Below are positions 1-9,696 of a stretch of DNA of 36,379 nt, one piece after another (position 1 is the stretch's first letter; each line of letters starts with the position of its first letter). This DNA comes from Oscillospiraceae bacterium (GTDB lineage Bacteria > Bacillota > Clostridia > Oscillospirales > UBA929): positions 1 to 36,379 of the forward strand of contig JAIRWH010000030.1 in the NCBI GenBank assembly GCA_031253545.1. Direction: 5' to 3'. Made by a program: the position numbers and the translations under genes. The notes under the pieces were generated by a model. It did no database searches. It saw only the letters and a program-made list of their open reading frames with translations, and was not told where the DNA came from.

Positions 1-131
1 CCATGACGGCAAACGTGTTTCGCGAGGACATAGAGAAATGCTTGGAGACGGGCATGAACGGCCACATCGGCAAGCCGTTTGACCCGGGCGAGTTCTTCGA
101 GGCGCTACGCAGGTTTTTATCCGCGCGGTAG
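1..131 (+). CDS. Response-regulator receiver domain protein, C-terminal fragment (partial, 5' end outside window)
   Basis: The frame open from the window edge to the TAG at 129-131 encodes the last ~43 residues of a receiver (REC) domain. MTAN is the beta4 region with the conserved Thr, and the later GKP carries the conserved Lys of beta5. The segment closely matches the C-terminus of the hybrid kinase at 9697-13635 ([13 protein letters not shown] here, MTANVFKEDIDKC there), so the parent is probably a paralogous hybrid sensor kinase ending in REC. The ATG at position 3 is an internal methionine, not a start. Without upstream sequence the full architecture cannot be stated. Confidence 0.8.
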   Translation, partial: MTANVFREDIEKCLETGMNGHIGKPFDPGEFFEALRRFLSAR

Positions 132-394
132 GTTTACAAAGGAAAGCCTTTCACGCGGACGTTATGGCCGCGCCCCGTCCCCCCCTCCCCGTCTGCCGCC
201 AGCCGTATCTGTTCCGTTTCGGGGTCGGCTTGAATATTATAACGCGTCGGGCGCTTATGTTTGCGATAATGTTCTGTCGGCTCTTGCCGCGCCGATTGCG
301 GAACTTGAGGATACGCGCCCCGGGCGGTAAACCGTTCGGCAAGTCAAGGAAGCGGCGGGACAAGTATTAGTGAAGTATAATCCGAGGGTTAAGC
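132..394. other. Gap with no supported gene
   Basis: Between the receiver-domain stop and the terminator I see only short overlapping ORFs without convincing ribosome sites or recognisable protein motifs. An isolated TATAAT at 376-381 (plus) has no matching -35 box at 16-18 nt. Nothing else is supported. Confidence 0.5.
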
Positions 395-424
395 AAAACC
401 GGGGCTTTGCGGCCCCGGTTTTTT
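395..424. terminator. Bidirectional intrinsic terminator
   Basis: A perfect stem (AACCGGGGC 397-405 with GCCCCGGTT 412-420, loop 406-411) is followed on the plus strand by six T (419-424) and on the minus strand by four T. It sits just after the CCA end of the minus-strand tRNA-Val and can also stop plus-strand readthrough from the receiver-domain gene. Confidence 0.85.
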
Positions 425-499
425 GGTGGACGCTGACGGAATCGAACCGCCGACCATCCGCACGTCAAGCGGATGCTCTACCGGCTGAGCTAAGCGTCC
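424..499 (-). tRNA. tRNA-Val (anticodon GAC), CCA encoded
   Basis: The reverse complement folds into a standard cloverleaf. The acceptor strands are GGACGCT (493-499) and AGCGTCC (428-434). The D-arm contains TTAGCTCAGCCGG. The anticodon stem TCCGC/GCGGA encloses the loop TTGACGT with anticodon GAC, and the T-loop is TTCGATT. Discriminator A is at 427 and the encoded 3' CCA at 424-426. It lies about 50 nt downstream of dnaX on the same strand and upstream of a T-rich hairpin, so it may be cotranscribed with dnaX or have its own promoter. Confidence 0.95.
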
Positions 500-549
500 T
501 CACCCGAATGTAATGATACCACACCCGCGGCGGATATGCAAAGCCTTTT

Positions 550-1986
550 TCATATCTCCGTCACTATGCCCTTGTTGTCTTGCGCCAAGGCGTCCAGCGA
601 GCGGAGCGCGGGGGCGGGAGGCTCCCCCGCAATCACGCGGTGCTCGCCGGGAAACTTTGCGGCAAGCCGCGCGGTGAAGTCCGATTCGCGCAGCATCTTG
701 GCGGCAAACTCATCGTATACGGTAACGCGGAGGCCGGAGGGAGTTTCCTCTATTCTCGCGCTTTCCAAGTACCCGGCGCACAGCGGGCCGGCCTCGGCGG
801 CCACGCGCGAGAGTATATCCCCCGGCGGCGGCGCGGGGCGTTCGGCGGCGGGCGGGGCGGGGGCGGGTTGTGTCCGCGCGGCGGATTCCGCGGCGGGGGC
901 GGGGGCGGACGGCGGGGGCTCCGTCCGCGCGGCGGGCGGGACGGTGGGGGCGGCGGCAAGGGAGCAGAGTTTAATTACGCAAAGCTCCGCGTCTATGCGG
1001 CGGCCTATGCCCGATGTTTTGCCCGCGGCAAAACCGCGCAGCTGCGTGAGCATATCCACGGCGCGCTCGGCGGGCAACGCGGCGGCTTTGCCGCGCAAGG
1101 CGTCCATGAGCGCGGAACGGAGCAATAGGGCAAGCTGTTCGAGTAACACGGGCGGCTCGGCGCCGCCGGCGTACATCTCGTCGAGTTTGGCTAACGCGGC
1201 GGCGGTGTTGCCCTCGATAATAAGACCGAGCCAGTCGCGTATGTCCGGCGAGCCGGTAAGCCCCAACAGTTTACGCACGGACGGGGTGTCTACGGGAAGG
1301 CCCCCCGATGCGGCAAGGCATTGGTCAAGCAGGGATATGCCGTCGCGCATGGAGCCGTCGGCGCTCTCGGCCAGCAGGGCGGCCGCGTCGGGCGCGAGAA
1401 CCGCGCCCTCGGTCTTTGCCAAGACCTGCAGCCTGTCCGCTATTATCTCCGGCGAAAGGCGCGCGAAGCGGAAGCGCTGGCAGCGGGAGACCACCGTGGC
1501 GGGCAGTTTGTGCGGCTCGGTGGTGGCTAAGATGAACAGCACATGGGGCGGCGGCTCCTCCAATGATTTGAGCAGGGCGTTGAACGCGCTCACCGAGAGC
1601 ATATGCACTTCGTCTATTATGTATACCTTGCGGCGCAACGCGGCGGGCGTGTAGGCAAGCTCGTCGCGCACGGCGCGTATGTCGTCCACGCCCGTGTATG
1701 TGGCGCCGTCAATCTCCACCACGTCCACGGCGCTTTCGGAGAGTATGCTCTCGCAAGCGGGGCATTTATTGCAGGGGTCGCCGCCGGAAAGGCTTTCGCA
1801 GCAGGCGGCGCGGGCGAGTATGCGGGCGCAGGTGGTTTTGCCCGTGCCGCGCGAGCCGATGAACAGGTAGGCGTGGGAAAGCCGCCCTTGCTCGCTTTGG
1901 CGGCGCAGGGAAACCGTGATGTGGTCTTGGCCGCGCACGTCGCCGAACACGAGCGGGCGGGATTTGAGGTACAGCGCTTGATACAC
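550..1986 (-). CDS. dnaX: DNA polymerase III subunit gamma/tau
   Basis: This is the clamp-loader ATPase subunit that loads the beta clamp on DNA at the replication fork. The 478-residue protein begins MYQALYLKSRP, typical of DnaX. It has a Walker A motif GSRGTGKTT near residue 45, a zinc-binding cysteine cluster (residues ~62-79, ending CNKCPAC), Walker B/DE-box DEVHMLS near 120 and a sensor-1 region near 150 (LATTEPHKLP). A Pro/Ala-rich linker at ~347-395 precedes a short C-terminal domain. The start is a GTG at 1986, with GGAG nine bases upstream. It lies 3 nt after the stop of the membrane protein gene, so the two are probably cotranscribed. The Pro/Ala linker produces strong GC skew and long shadow ORFs at 750-1130. 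Confidence 0.95.
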   Translation of the reverse strand: MYQALYLKSRPLVFGDVRGQDHITVSLRRQSEQGRLSHAYLFIGSRGTGKTTCARILARAACCESLSGGDPCNKCPACESILSESAVDVVEIDGATYTGVDDIRAVRDELAYTPAALRRKVYIIDEVHMLSVSAFNALLKSLEEPPPHVLFILATTEPHKLPATVVSRCQRFRFARLSPEIIADRLQVLAKTEGAVLAPDAAALLAESADGSMRDGISLLDQCLAASGGLPVDTPSVRKLLGLTGSPDIRDWLGLIIEGNTAAALAKLDEMYAGGAEPPVLLEQLALLLRSALMDALRGKAAALPAERAVDMLTQLRGFAAGKTSGIGRRIDAELCVIKLCSLAAAPTVPPAARTEPPPSAPAPAAESAARTQPAPAPPAAERPAPPPGDILSRVAAEAGPLCAGYLESARIEETPSGLRVTVYDEFAAKMLRESDFTARLAAKFPGEHRVIAGEPPAPALRSLDALAQDNKGIVTEI

Positions 1987-1989
1987 GGC

Positions 1990-2688
1990 TTAAAACTCCG
2001 CCGATTCGGCGGGCAGGGGCACGGCGGCCGGAGGCGCGGCAACCGGGGGCGGCACCGCGCCGGGCGGCACGGCGGTGATAACGGCGGCGGGGGCGGGGGC
2101 GGGAGCGGGTTCGGCGGCGAGGTCGCCGTCGGGGGCGGTTGGCTCCCCCGGCTCGTCTTCCGCCGTTTCCTCCGGCGGCGGGTCGGGTATGGGCAGCAGT
2201 ATGGCCCTGTATGACTGAATCACGGCGTTGAGCGCCGCCACGGTGACCACCCCGGCGGCGAAGGCGGAGGCTCGCGGCAGGGTTTCGGACAAAAACGGCA
2301 ACAGGCGCGAAAGGGCGCAGAGGTAAAACGCCGTATCCAAAGCGCCGATAATGCGGCCCGCGTCCCATGTGCGGGCAAGGCGCGAGAGGGAGGAAAAGAA
2401 GAATACGAGCAGCAACAGCGAGACGAGCGAACGCGCCACCAATATGAGCAACGGCCACGCTCCGCCTTGCAATAATTGCAGCATAAACGCAAGCTCCGGC
2501 ACGGAAACCGCGAAGGCAAATGTGCGCAAGCGGGAAAAGCTCGGCTCGTGCTCGGCGAGTATGCCCGCCGTGACGGCGATAACGAGCATGCCCACGATGT
2601 CCGGCAGTATGTTGAAACCAAACACGCGCAAATCCGCGAGCAAAAACACAAGCCCCGCGCCCGCCGCGAGTATGGTCTTAATCCGCAA
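1990..2688 (-). CDS. Small multi-pass membrane protein of unknown function with Pro/Ala-rich tail
   Basis: I do not recognise a named family. The protein starts RIKTILAAGAG and has about four to five hydrophobic segments: residues ~5-22, ~28-45, a longer pair around 60-100, and one around 140-165 near the ALNAVIQSYRAIL motif. The cytoplasmic-looking tail is very rich in Pro, Ala and Glu. I place the start at the TTG at 2688, because the minus strand carries a near-perfect GGGGAGGTG seven bases upstream. The in-frame ATG at 2718 overlaps the predicted -10 box (TATAATG), so it should not be in the mRNA. It is 3 nt upstream of dnaX, suggesting one transcript. Confidence 0.65.
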   Translation of the reverse strand: MRIKTILAAGAGLVFLLADLRVFGFNILPDIVGMLVIAVTAGILAEHEPSFSRLRTFAFAVSVPELAFMLQLLQGGAWPLLILVARSLVSLLLLVFFFSSLSRLARTWDAGRIIGALDTAFYLCALSRLLPFLSETLPRASAFAAGVVTVAALNAVIQSYRAILLPIPDPPPEETAEDEPGEPTAPDGDLAAEPAPAPAPAAVITAVPPGAVPPPVAAPPAAVPLPAESAEF

Positions 2689-2716
2689 TCGCCGCACCTC
2701 CCCGCCCGTTTTTTTC

Positions 2717-2746
2717 ATTATACAGCATACGCGCGGCAAAGCGCAA
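2717..2746 (-). promoter_or_regulatory. Predicted sigma-A promoter for membrane protein-dnaX
   Basis: On the minus strand TTGCGC (2746-2741), an 18-nt spacer and a perfect TATAAT (2722-2717) are seen. Transcription would start near 2710, downstream of the ATG at 2718 and upstream of the TTG start at 2688. Confidence 0.6.
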
Positions 2747-2799
2747 GTGGGCGCGGCATAATCGGCGCGTTTTCCGCCTTGCGGCTTTCCGCGCGGGCG

Positions 2800-4356
2800 C
2801 TATTTCGCCGTTTCGTGGTATTCTTCCTCCGCGTTTATGCTCCAAAGCGCCGCTTTGTCGGTGGCGGAGGTCAGGCCGGAGGCGATAAGGCGCGCGGCCT
2901 CAAAGCCCGTGAGCATGGAATGGTCCATGTTGTTGTATCGGTGTTGCCCGTTTCTGCCTATGCAGTATAGATTGCCAATGGTGTCCAAATACCCGCGCAG
3001 CGCGGGGAAGCGCTCATACGCGCCGAAGTAGCCCGGATACGCCTTTGGCACGCGCAGCACCACCGCGTCCCTCACGGCCGTGCCCGGCGCGGTGACGCCG
3101 ATTTTTTCAAGCTCCGCCGCCGCCATCTTTATAAACTCGCCGTCCGGCGTTTGCCACATGCCGTCGCCCTCGCGGCAAAAATACTCCAGCCCCAGCCACA
3201 CGCCCTTTGCCCCGCCCGCCATATACGGCGACCAGTTGTTGAAGATTTGCAGCCGCCCGATTTTCACGTCGCGCTCCTGCACATATATCCAGCAGTCCGG
3301 CACAAGCGAGCCGACCGCGCGCATACGGGTCTTGTTTTTCAGGGCGAGCTTATCCACGAGCAGCCCCGCGGTCATGAAGTCGCGGTAGGGCAACGCGGCG
3401 GCGGTTTCGCGCGCGCCCTTCGGCACCGCCTCGCGCGGGGCTATGGCGGCCACAAGGTCGGCTATGGGCATGGACGACACAAAGCTGTCGCAGGCGATTA
3501 CCTCCTCGCCGTCCGGCCCGCGCGCCGTCACGGACGCGACGCGCCCGTCCGCGATATTCACGCCCGTCACGGCCACGCCGAGCCGCACTTTGCCGCCCGA
3601 AGATACCACGTCGGCGGCGAGCGCCTCCCAAAGCTGCCCGGGGCCGAGCTTGGGGTAGTAGAACTCCTCAATGAGCGAGGTTTCGCCGCCGCCGCTCTTG
3701 AAAAGACCCGTCACGGCCTTCCAGAGCGAAAGCCCCTTTATCCTCTGCGCCCCCCAGTCCGGCGCCATCTCGCGCGGCGACACGCCCCACACCTTCATGT
3801 TGTAATCCTCGAAGAACATACGGTACAGCGGCTTGCCGAAGCGGTTGACCATGAAGTCCTCCAGCGTCTTCTCCTCCCGCCGGCGCAGCCGCGCCCCTAT
3901 GTAGCCGAAACCCGCGTGCAATGTGCGCGGCAGCCCCAGCGCGGCGATTGTGGCGAGCGAAAGGGAGATGGGGTAGGCGAAGAACTTGCGCAGGTAGAGT
4001 ATGCGCGAGCAGCGTCTGCGCAGCAGCATAACGCGCTCGTCTTTCTCCGGGTCCGGGCCGCCGGGCGAAAGGTTCCGCCCGCGCCCCATGGCCTCGTCGT
4101 CGGCGGCGGGCGCGCCCTGCAGGGGAAACAGCCCAAGCCAGAAGTCCATGACCCTGCCGCTTTTGGAAAAGAAGCGGTGGCCGCCTATGTCCATCCTCAT
4201 GCCGTTATGCACATGGGTGCGCGAAATGCCGCCTATGTGCCGCGCGGCTTCGAGCACAATCACCTCCGCGTCCGTTACGCGCAGCAACTCATGGGCGGCG
4301 GTAAGCCCCGCCGGCCCCGCCCCCGCCACCACCACGGTTTTCCTCATCCGCCACAT
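2800..4356 (-). CDS. NAD(P)/FAD-dependent oxidoreductase (protoporphyrinogen-oxidase / amine-oxidase-like fold)
   Basis: The 515-518 residue flavoprotein has an N-terminal Rossmann dinucleotide motif ([17 protein letters not shown]), followed by an acidic strand end (VIVLEAA) and the GG-doublet ([13 protein letters not shown]) typical of the GR2/amine oxidase family. A central [22 protein letters not shown] segment marks the subgroup related to UDP-galactopyranose-mutase-like and desaturase-like enzymes often linked to envelope or glycan metabolism. The FAD-closing region lies near the C-terminus ([18 protein letters not shown]). The substrate is not evident. The start is either ATG 4356 or the internal ATG at 4347 (MRKTVVV); ribosome-site spacing does not decide. 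It is monocistronic and divergent from gapdh. Confidence 0.8.
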   Translation of the reverse strand: MWRMRKTVVVAGAGPAGLTAAHELLRVTDAEVIVLEAARHIGGISRTHVHNGMRMDIGGHRFFSKSGRVMDFWLGLFPLQGAPAADDEAMGRGRNLSPGGPDPEKDERVMLLRRRCSRILYLRKFFAYPISLSLATIAALGLPRTLHAGFGYIGARLRRREEKTLEDFMVNRFGKPLYRMFFEDYNMKVWGVSPREMAPDWGAQRIKGLSLWKAVTGLFKSGGGETSLIEEFYYPKLGPGQLWEALAADVVSSGGKVRLGVAVTGVNIADGRVASVTARGPDGEEVIACDSFVSSMPIADLVAAIAPREAVPKGARETAAALPYRDFMTAGLLVDKLALKNKTRMRAVGSLVPDCWIYVQERDVKIGRLQIFNNWSPYMAGGAKGVWLGLEYFCREGDGMWQTPDGEFIKMAAAELEKIGVTAPGTAVRDAVVLRVPKAYPGYFGAYERFPALRGYLDTIGNLYCIGRNGQHRYNNMDHSMLTGFEAARLIASGLTSATDKAALWSINAEEEYHETAK

Positions 4357-4434
4357 CCGCCTTCCTTCCCGTGCCCGGCTGCCTGCCTTGCCCCCGCGCG
4401 CGCCTTTCCCGTTTGTCTTCGTACGCGCTTATCC

Positions 4435-4463
4435 ATTTTACCTTTTATGCCGCCCGAAGGCAA
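4435..4463 (-). promoter_or_regulatory. Predicted sigma-A promoter for the FAD oxidoreductase
   Basis: The minus strand shows TTGCCT (4463-4458), a 17-nt spacer and TAAAAT (4440-4435), about 80 nt upstream of the start codon. Confidence 0.7.
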
Positions 4464-4509
4464 CCCGCAAATACGCGGGGCTACCCGCCGCCGCTTTCGC
4501 ATTTTGTGC

Positions 4510-5584
<1,075 letters not shown>

Positions 5585-5602
5585 ACCAAACCCGCCCGGA
5601 CA

Positions 5603-5631
5603 GCGCGCGGGGGCGAAACGCCCCCGCGCGC
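5603..5631 (+). terminator. Strong GC hairpin after gapdh (terminator-like, no U-tract)
   Basis: A perfect 13-bp stem (GCGCGCGGGGGCG 5603-5615 with its complement 5619-5631) closes an AAA triloop 18 nt after the gapdh stop. No T-run follows, so it may be a 3'-end stabiliser or a U-tract-less terminator. Confidence 0.55.
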
Positions 5632-5666
5632 CCTATAGCGGTACTTTACAGGCGGAGGCTTTTGTC

Positions 5667-6215
5667 ATGCGCGGCAGCATAGCGCGCAAAGTGGCTTTGG
5701 GAGCGCTGTTTGTGGCGCTTGACATCATATTCGCGCGGTTTTTCTTCGTGTATCTGCCCCCGGGCTCCACCCTCGTGCGCCTAAGCCCGCAGTTTTTGGC
5801 TTACGCGCTCGCCGGAAAAGTGCTGGGGCCTTGGTTTGCCGCGCTCACGGCGCTTGCCGGCGATTTGTTGGGTATGCTCGTAAACCCCGCCGGGCTGAGT
5901 TTCCTGCCGGGTATCTCCGTTGTGGCCGCCCTTGAGGGGCTGCAATACGGCCTTTGGCTGCGTTGGCGGCCCATTTCGCTGTGGCGCTGCGCCGTCGCCG
6001 TCGCCTGCGACGTGTTTGTGCTGTCGCTGGGCGTAAAGACTTTCTTCGTGCTGCTGTATTTCACGGACAGCGCCGTCACGCTTTCCGCCTACGCCGCCGC
6101 CGCGCGGGCGGCGCTGCCGTGGCGTTTGCTGCAAGCGGCGCTGTACGCGCCTTCGCTCGCGCTTGTGCTCAGAGCCCTGCAAAGGGCGCGCGTCTTTACC
6201 GGAAAATGGAGATGA
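5667..6215 (+). CDS. ECF transporter S component, folate (FolT-like) family
   Basis: Membrane-embedded substrate-binding subunit of an energy-coupling-factor importer. The 182-residue protein has about six hydrophobic segments. The N-terminal KVALGALFVALDIIFARFF pattern, with a polar or charged residue inside the first helix, and the downstream GDLLGMLVNPAG segment fit the folate-family S components. The substrate (folate or a related compound) is inferred from family resemblance only; the shared ECF ATPases and T subunit are not in this window. GGAGG lies eight bases before the ATG. The stop overlaps the likely mnmG start (ATGA), so the two are translationally coupled. Confidence 0.75.
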   Translation: MRGSIARKVALGALFVALDIIFARFFFVYLPPGSTLVRLSPQFLAYALAGKVLGPWFAALTALAGDLLGMLVNPAGLSFLPGISVVAALEGLQYGLWLRWRPISLWRCAVAVACDVFVLSLGVKTFFVLLYFTDSAVTLSAYAAAARAALPWRLLQAALYAPSLALVLRALQRARVFTGKWR

Positions 6216-8032
6216 GGGAAGGGTGTTTCCACGCCGGGAGCTACGATGTGGCCGTTGTCGGCGCGGGGCACGCGGGGGCGGAAGCCGCCCTCGCCGCCGC
6301 CCGCCTGGGCGCCCGGACGCTTCTGCTCACGCTCCACTTAGACGCTGTGGCGAATATGCCCTGCAACCCGTCCATAGGCGGCTCCGCCAAGGGGCAGCTT
6401 GTGCGCGAGATTGACGCTCTCGGCGGGGAAATGGGCAAAGCCGCTGACGCGTGCTGCCTGCAACGGCGTGTGCTCAACCGGGGCAAGGGGCCGTCCGTGC
6501 GCGCGCCGCGCGCGCAGGAATGCCGCCGCTCCTACCACGCCTACATGAAGCGGACACTGGAAACGCAGGAGCGCCTCACCCCGGCGCAGGCGGAAGTCAC
6601 GGACATTGCCAAAGACCCTTCCGGCGTTTTCAGCCTGTACACCGCCACAGGCGCGGCATATACGGCGAAGGCCGCGGTAATCGCCTGCGGCACATATCTG
6701 TCCGCCCGCGTCATCGTGGGGGCGCACACGCGCGAGAGCGGGCCGGACGGCCTGCAAGCCTCGTATGCCTTAGCGCCCGCGCTGCAAAGGCTCGGCATAC
6801 CCATGCGCCGCTTCAAGACGGGCACGCCGCCGCGTGTGCTCTCGCGTGGCGCGGACTTTATGCTTATGCAGCCCCAGCCCGGCGACGAGGACGCGCCGCC
6901 TTTCTCTTTTTCCACCTCCGCGCCTCCCCCCAACAAAGCGCTCTGCCACCTTACCTACACCACGGAGGAAACCCACGCCATTCTGCGCGAAAACCTTTCC
7001 CGCTCCCCGCTGTACTCCGGCGTTATAAAGGGCGTGGGGCCGCGCTACTGCCCGTCCATTGAAGACAAAGTGGTGCGTTTTGCCGATAAGGCGCGCCACC
7101 CCGTGTTCGCGGAGCCCCTTGGCGGCGACACGGAGGAGCTGTATTTGCAAGGGTTGAGTTCGTCTATGCCGGAGGAGGTGCAGCGCGCCGTGCTGCGCTC
7201 GGTGCCGGGGTTTGCCCGCGCGGAGATGACAAGGCCGGGTTACGCCATAGAATACGACTGCGCCGACCCCCTCGCCCTCAAGCCCACCTTGGAGAGCAAG
7301 GCCACGCCGGGCCTTTTCGGCGCGGGGCAGTTTTGCGGTTCGTCCGGCTACGAGGAGGCGGCGGCGCAGGGCTTGGTGGCGGGTATCAACGCCGCGCTCT
7401 ACGCGGCGGGGAAAGAAGGCGTTACGCTCGACAGGGCGGGCTCGTATATCGGCACGATGATAGACGACTTGGTTACGCGCGGCACGGAGGAGCCGTATCG
7501 CATGATGACCGGGCGCAGCGAATACCGTATGCTGCTGCGGCAAGACAACGCCGATTGGCGGCTTATGCCCCTCGGCCACAGTATCGGACTTGTGCATAAG
7601 CAAATATATGGCGCTATGCTGGAAAAATACGCCCGCGTGTTTGCCGAGGTCGAGCGCCTGAAAACCACGCACCGCCCCCCCGGAAAGAGCCTCGCCGAAC
7701 TGCTGCGTATGCCCGGGCGCGCCTACCGCGAGCTGACCTCGGCGGACGGAAACGCGCCGACTCTAACCGCGCAGGAAGCCGAGCAGGTGGAAATCATCGT
7801 CAAATACGAAGGCTACATCAGGCGGCAGGAAGCCTCGGCCGCGGCGGCCCGCCGCATGGAAGACCGCAAGATTCCGGAGGATATGGACTACGCCCTGCCG
7901 CCGGGCTTGCGCGCCGAAGCGCGGCAAAGGCTCTCCGCCGTGCGGCCGCGCACCTTCGGCCAAGCCTCGCGCGTGTCGGGCGTAACCCCCGCGGACCTCG
8001 CGGCGCTCATGCTTTGGCCGGGCAAGCAGTAA
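6212..8032 (+). CDS. mnmG: tRNA uridine-5-carboxymethylaminomethyl modification enzyme MnmG (GidA)
   Basis: FAD-dependent enzyme that, with MnmE, installs the cmnm5 group on the wobble uridine of several tRNAs. It shows the N-terminal FAD motif YDVAVVGAGHAGAEAALAAA, the active-site PCNPSIGGSAKGQLVREID region, the second catalytic cysteine in KALCHLTYT, and the C-terminal MnmE/tRNA-binding helical domain ending GVTPADLAALMLW. The ATG at 6212 overlaps the folT stop and gives 606 residues; ATG 6206 would add two residues. A reading frame open further upstream lies inside folT and is not coding. mnmE is not nearby. Confidence 0.93.
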   Translation: MREGCFHAGSYDVAVVGAGHAGAEAALAAARLGARTLLLTLHLDAVANMPCNPSIGGSAKGQLVREIDALGGEMGKAADACCLQRRVLNRGKGPSVRAPRAQECRRSYHAYMKRTLETQERLTPAQAEVTDIAKDPSGVFSLYTATGAAYTAKAAVIACGTYLSARVIVGAHTRESGPDGLQASYALAPALQRLGIPMRRFKTGTPPRVLSRGADFMLMQPQPGDEDAPPFSFSTSAPPPNKALCHLTYTTEETHAILRENLSRSPLYSGVIKGVGPRYCPSIEDKVVRFADKARHPVFAEPLGGDTEELYLQGLSSSMPEEVQRAVLRSVPGFARAEMTRPGYAIEYDCADPLALKPTLESKATPGLFGAGQFCGSSGYEEAAAQGLVAGINAALYAAGKEGVTLDRAGSYIGTMIDDLVTRGTEEPYRMMTGRSEYRMLLRQDNADWRLMPLGHSIGLVHKQIYGAMLEKYARVFAEVERLKTTHRPPGKSLAELLRMPGRAYRELTSADGNAPTLTAQEAEQVEIIVKYEGYIRRQEASAAAARRMEDRKIPEDMDYALPPGLRAEARQRLSAVRPRTFGQASRVSGVTPADLAALMLWPGKQ

Positions 8033-8137
8033 CGCGGCGATTCGCCGCCGCGATAAATGGGCGCGAGGGGTTTCGCCGCCGGTTCGCGAAGCAACGGATT
8101 AACTGCTTATGCAGTAAATAACGAAAGGAGCAGCCAC

Positions 8138-8689
8138 ATGAACGAAGTATTAAACTGTATCGCGTCGCGGTATTCCTGCCGCGATTACACAGGCGAGCCG
8201 CTCACGAAGGAGCAGGTAACCGCCTTGGTCAACGCCGCGCTCGCCTCGCCGAGCGCCATGAACCGCCAACCGTGGAAGGTCATAATAATCACCGACAAGG
8301 CGCTGATTGACGAGATGGACGCGGCCGCCATGGATGTGCTGTCCCGCGCGGACAGCGCCGCCTTTGGGCGCATAAACTCGCGCGGCGGCAAGATGTATTA
8401 CAACGCCCCGTGCATGGTAATGGTCGCCTCGGACGGCTCCAAGTTCGCCGACTGCGACTGCGGCATACTGAGCCAAAACGTGAGCCTCGCGGCTCATTCC
8501 ATGGGCTTGGGCAGCGTAATCTGCGGCATGGCGCGCATAGCGCTCGAATCGCCCCGGGGCAAGGAGTTTTTGGGCCGCATGGGCTTTCCCGAAGATTATG
8601 TGTTCGGCATGGCGGTGTTGGTCGGCAAGGCCGGGAGCGCGAGGGAGCCGCACGAACTTGACATGGGCAAGGTGTCTTTCGCGGAATGA
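8138..8689 (+). CDS. Nitroreductase family FMN-dependent oxidoreductase
   Basis: Small flavoprotein of the nitroreductase superfamily, likely a homodimer using FMN and NAD(P)H; the physiological substrate is unknown. The 183-residue protein opens with IASRYSCRDYTGEPLTKEQ, whose SxRxY/F element binds the FMN phosphate. It continues with ALASPSAMNRQPWKVIIIT (FMN and active-site loop) and has the central dimer helix around SLAAHSMGLGSVICG. The start ATG at 8138 has GAAAGGAG seven bases upstream, supporting this choice over the upstream in-frame codons. Its stop overlaps the next start (ATGA), giving a two-gene operon with ymdB. Confidence 0.88.
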   Translation: MNEVLNCIASRYSCRDYTGEPLTKEQVTALVNAALASPSAMNRQPWKVIIITDKALIDEMDAAAMDVLSRADSAAFGRINSRGGKMYYNAPCMVMVASDGSKFADCDCGILSQNVSLAAHSMGLGSVICGMARIALESPRGKEFLGRMGFPEDYVFGMAVLVGKAGSAREPHELDMGKVSFAE

Positions 8690-9459
8690 CGCTGCTGGCA
8701 ATCGGCGACGTGTGCGGCGAGCCGGGTCTGCGCTGCTGCGAAAGGCACCTGCGTGCCCTGCGCCGTGATTACGGCGCGGATATATGCGTGGTCAACGGCG
8801 AAAACGCCGATGTGCTCGGCATACTCCCCGCGCAGGCGCGAAGGCTCACGGAGGCCGGGGCGGACTTTGTGACGCTGGGCAACCACACATGCCGCAAACG
8901 TCAGATAATACCATACTTAGACGAGGAACCGCGCCTGCTGCGCCCCGCCAACTACGGCGAGGCCATGCCCGGCAGGGGCTTTGCCGTGACCACCCTGCGC
9001 GGCGGCAAACGCCTGTGCGTGGCAAACCTGCTCGGGCGGCTCAACTGCGACTGGAACACAGAAAGCCCGTTTGCCGCGCTCGACAGGCTCATAGCCGCCG
9101 CGGGGGCGGAGCTGTATGCCGTGGACTTCCACGCCGAAGCCACCAGCGAAAAGGCCGCCTTGGCCTACTACGCCGACGGCCGCGTCTGCGTGTTGTTCGG
9201 CACGCACACCCATGTGCAGACCTCCGACGAACGCGTTTTGCGCGGCGGGCTCGGCTTTATAACCGACCTGGGCATGTGCGGCGCGGCGGATTCCGTGCTG
9301 GGTGTGGAGCCGGAGCAAAGCGTGGCGTACTTCACGGGCGGCCCGCCTTCGCAATATCGGTGCCCTTCGGGGCAAGCCGTTATCGAGGGCGCGGTCTTCA
9401 CCGTGGACGAGGCCTCGGCGCGCTGCGCGGCGGTGGAGCGAATCAGGCTGCGGGTATAG
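8686..9459 (+). CDS. ymdB: YmdB-family metallophosphoesterase (cyclic nucleotide phosphodiesterase)
   Basis: Predicted cytoplasmic dinuclear-metal phosphodiesterase. Bacillus YmdB acts on 2',3'-cyclic nucleotides and influences biofilm gene expression. The 257-residue sequence carries the family's metal and catalytic motifs in order: IGDVCGEPG at the N-terminus, VNGENAD near residue 38, TLGNHTCRKR near 65, DFHAEATSEK near 148 and GTHTHVQTSDE near 175. The length fits this family. The start overlaps the nitroreductase stop by four bases, indicating translational coupling. In many Firmicutes ymdB follows rny; here it does not. Confidence 0.9.
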   Translation: MTLLAIGDVCGEPGLRCCERHLRALRRDYGADICVVNGENADVLGILPAQARRLTEAGADFVTLGNHTCRKRQIIPYLDEEPRLLRPANYGEAMPGRGFAVTTLRGGKRLCVANLLGRLNCDWNTESPFAALDRLIAAAGAELYAVDFHAEATSEKAALAYYADGRVCVLFGTHTHVQTSDERVLRGGLGFITDLGMCGAADSVLGVEPEQSVAYFTGGPPSQYRCPSGQAVIEGAVFTVDEASARCAAVERIRLRV

Positions 9460-9467
9460 GCAAAACC

Positions 9468-9515
9468 GGGTTCGAGATGGTGTAAAGCATAATTACTTTA
9501 CACAACCCCGAACCC
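9468..9515. terminator. Long stem-loop between convergent ymdB and hybrid kinase genes
   Basis: An outer stem (GGGTTCG 9468-9474 with CGAACCC 9509-9515) and an inner stem (TGTAAAG 9481-9487 with CTTTACA 9496-9502) form a two-part hairpin. On the minus strand it is followed by GGTTTTG, so it can terminate the hybrid-kinase transcript. On the plus strand no T-run follows. Confidence 0.6.
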
Positions 9516-9619
9516 TTGCGGCCGCGCCAATTGCCGGCGCGTATCGGAGAGCGTTACAATCGTCCCCCTTCCCGGCCGTTCACTGTTATCCGTCAACCGT
9601 AATCTGTTCGCGCCCCGCC

Positions 9620-9692
9620 GCCCCCCGTCCGCAACTCCCCGTCCCCTAACCACTAACCACTAACCACTAACAACTAACAACTAACAACTAAA
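9620..9692 (+). repeat. Heptamer array A (TAACCAC/TAACAAC)
   Basis: A C-rich head (CCCCCCGTCC...CCCCGTCCCC) is followed by three TAACCAC-type and three TAACAAC-type 7-mers in perfect register, ending TAAACCCCT. It sits four bases beyond the hybrid-kinase stop, between convergent genes. Related arrays occur at about 13.75, 17.84, 17.9, 21.66 and 36.1 kb. Confidence 0.9.
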
Positions 9693-9696
9693 CCCC

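Noticed and set aside
536-1654. 372-residue plus-strand ORF opposite dnaX
   Set aside because: It is the antisense shadow of a clear dnaX gene; its low-complexity Ala/Gly content comes from the Pro/Ala linker codons.
5585-5666. Folate-type riboswitch ahead of the folT-like gene
   Set aside because: The gap is only 82 nt and is largely taken up by the gapdh hairpin; no conserved riboswitch core is visible.
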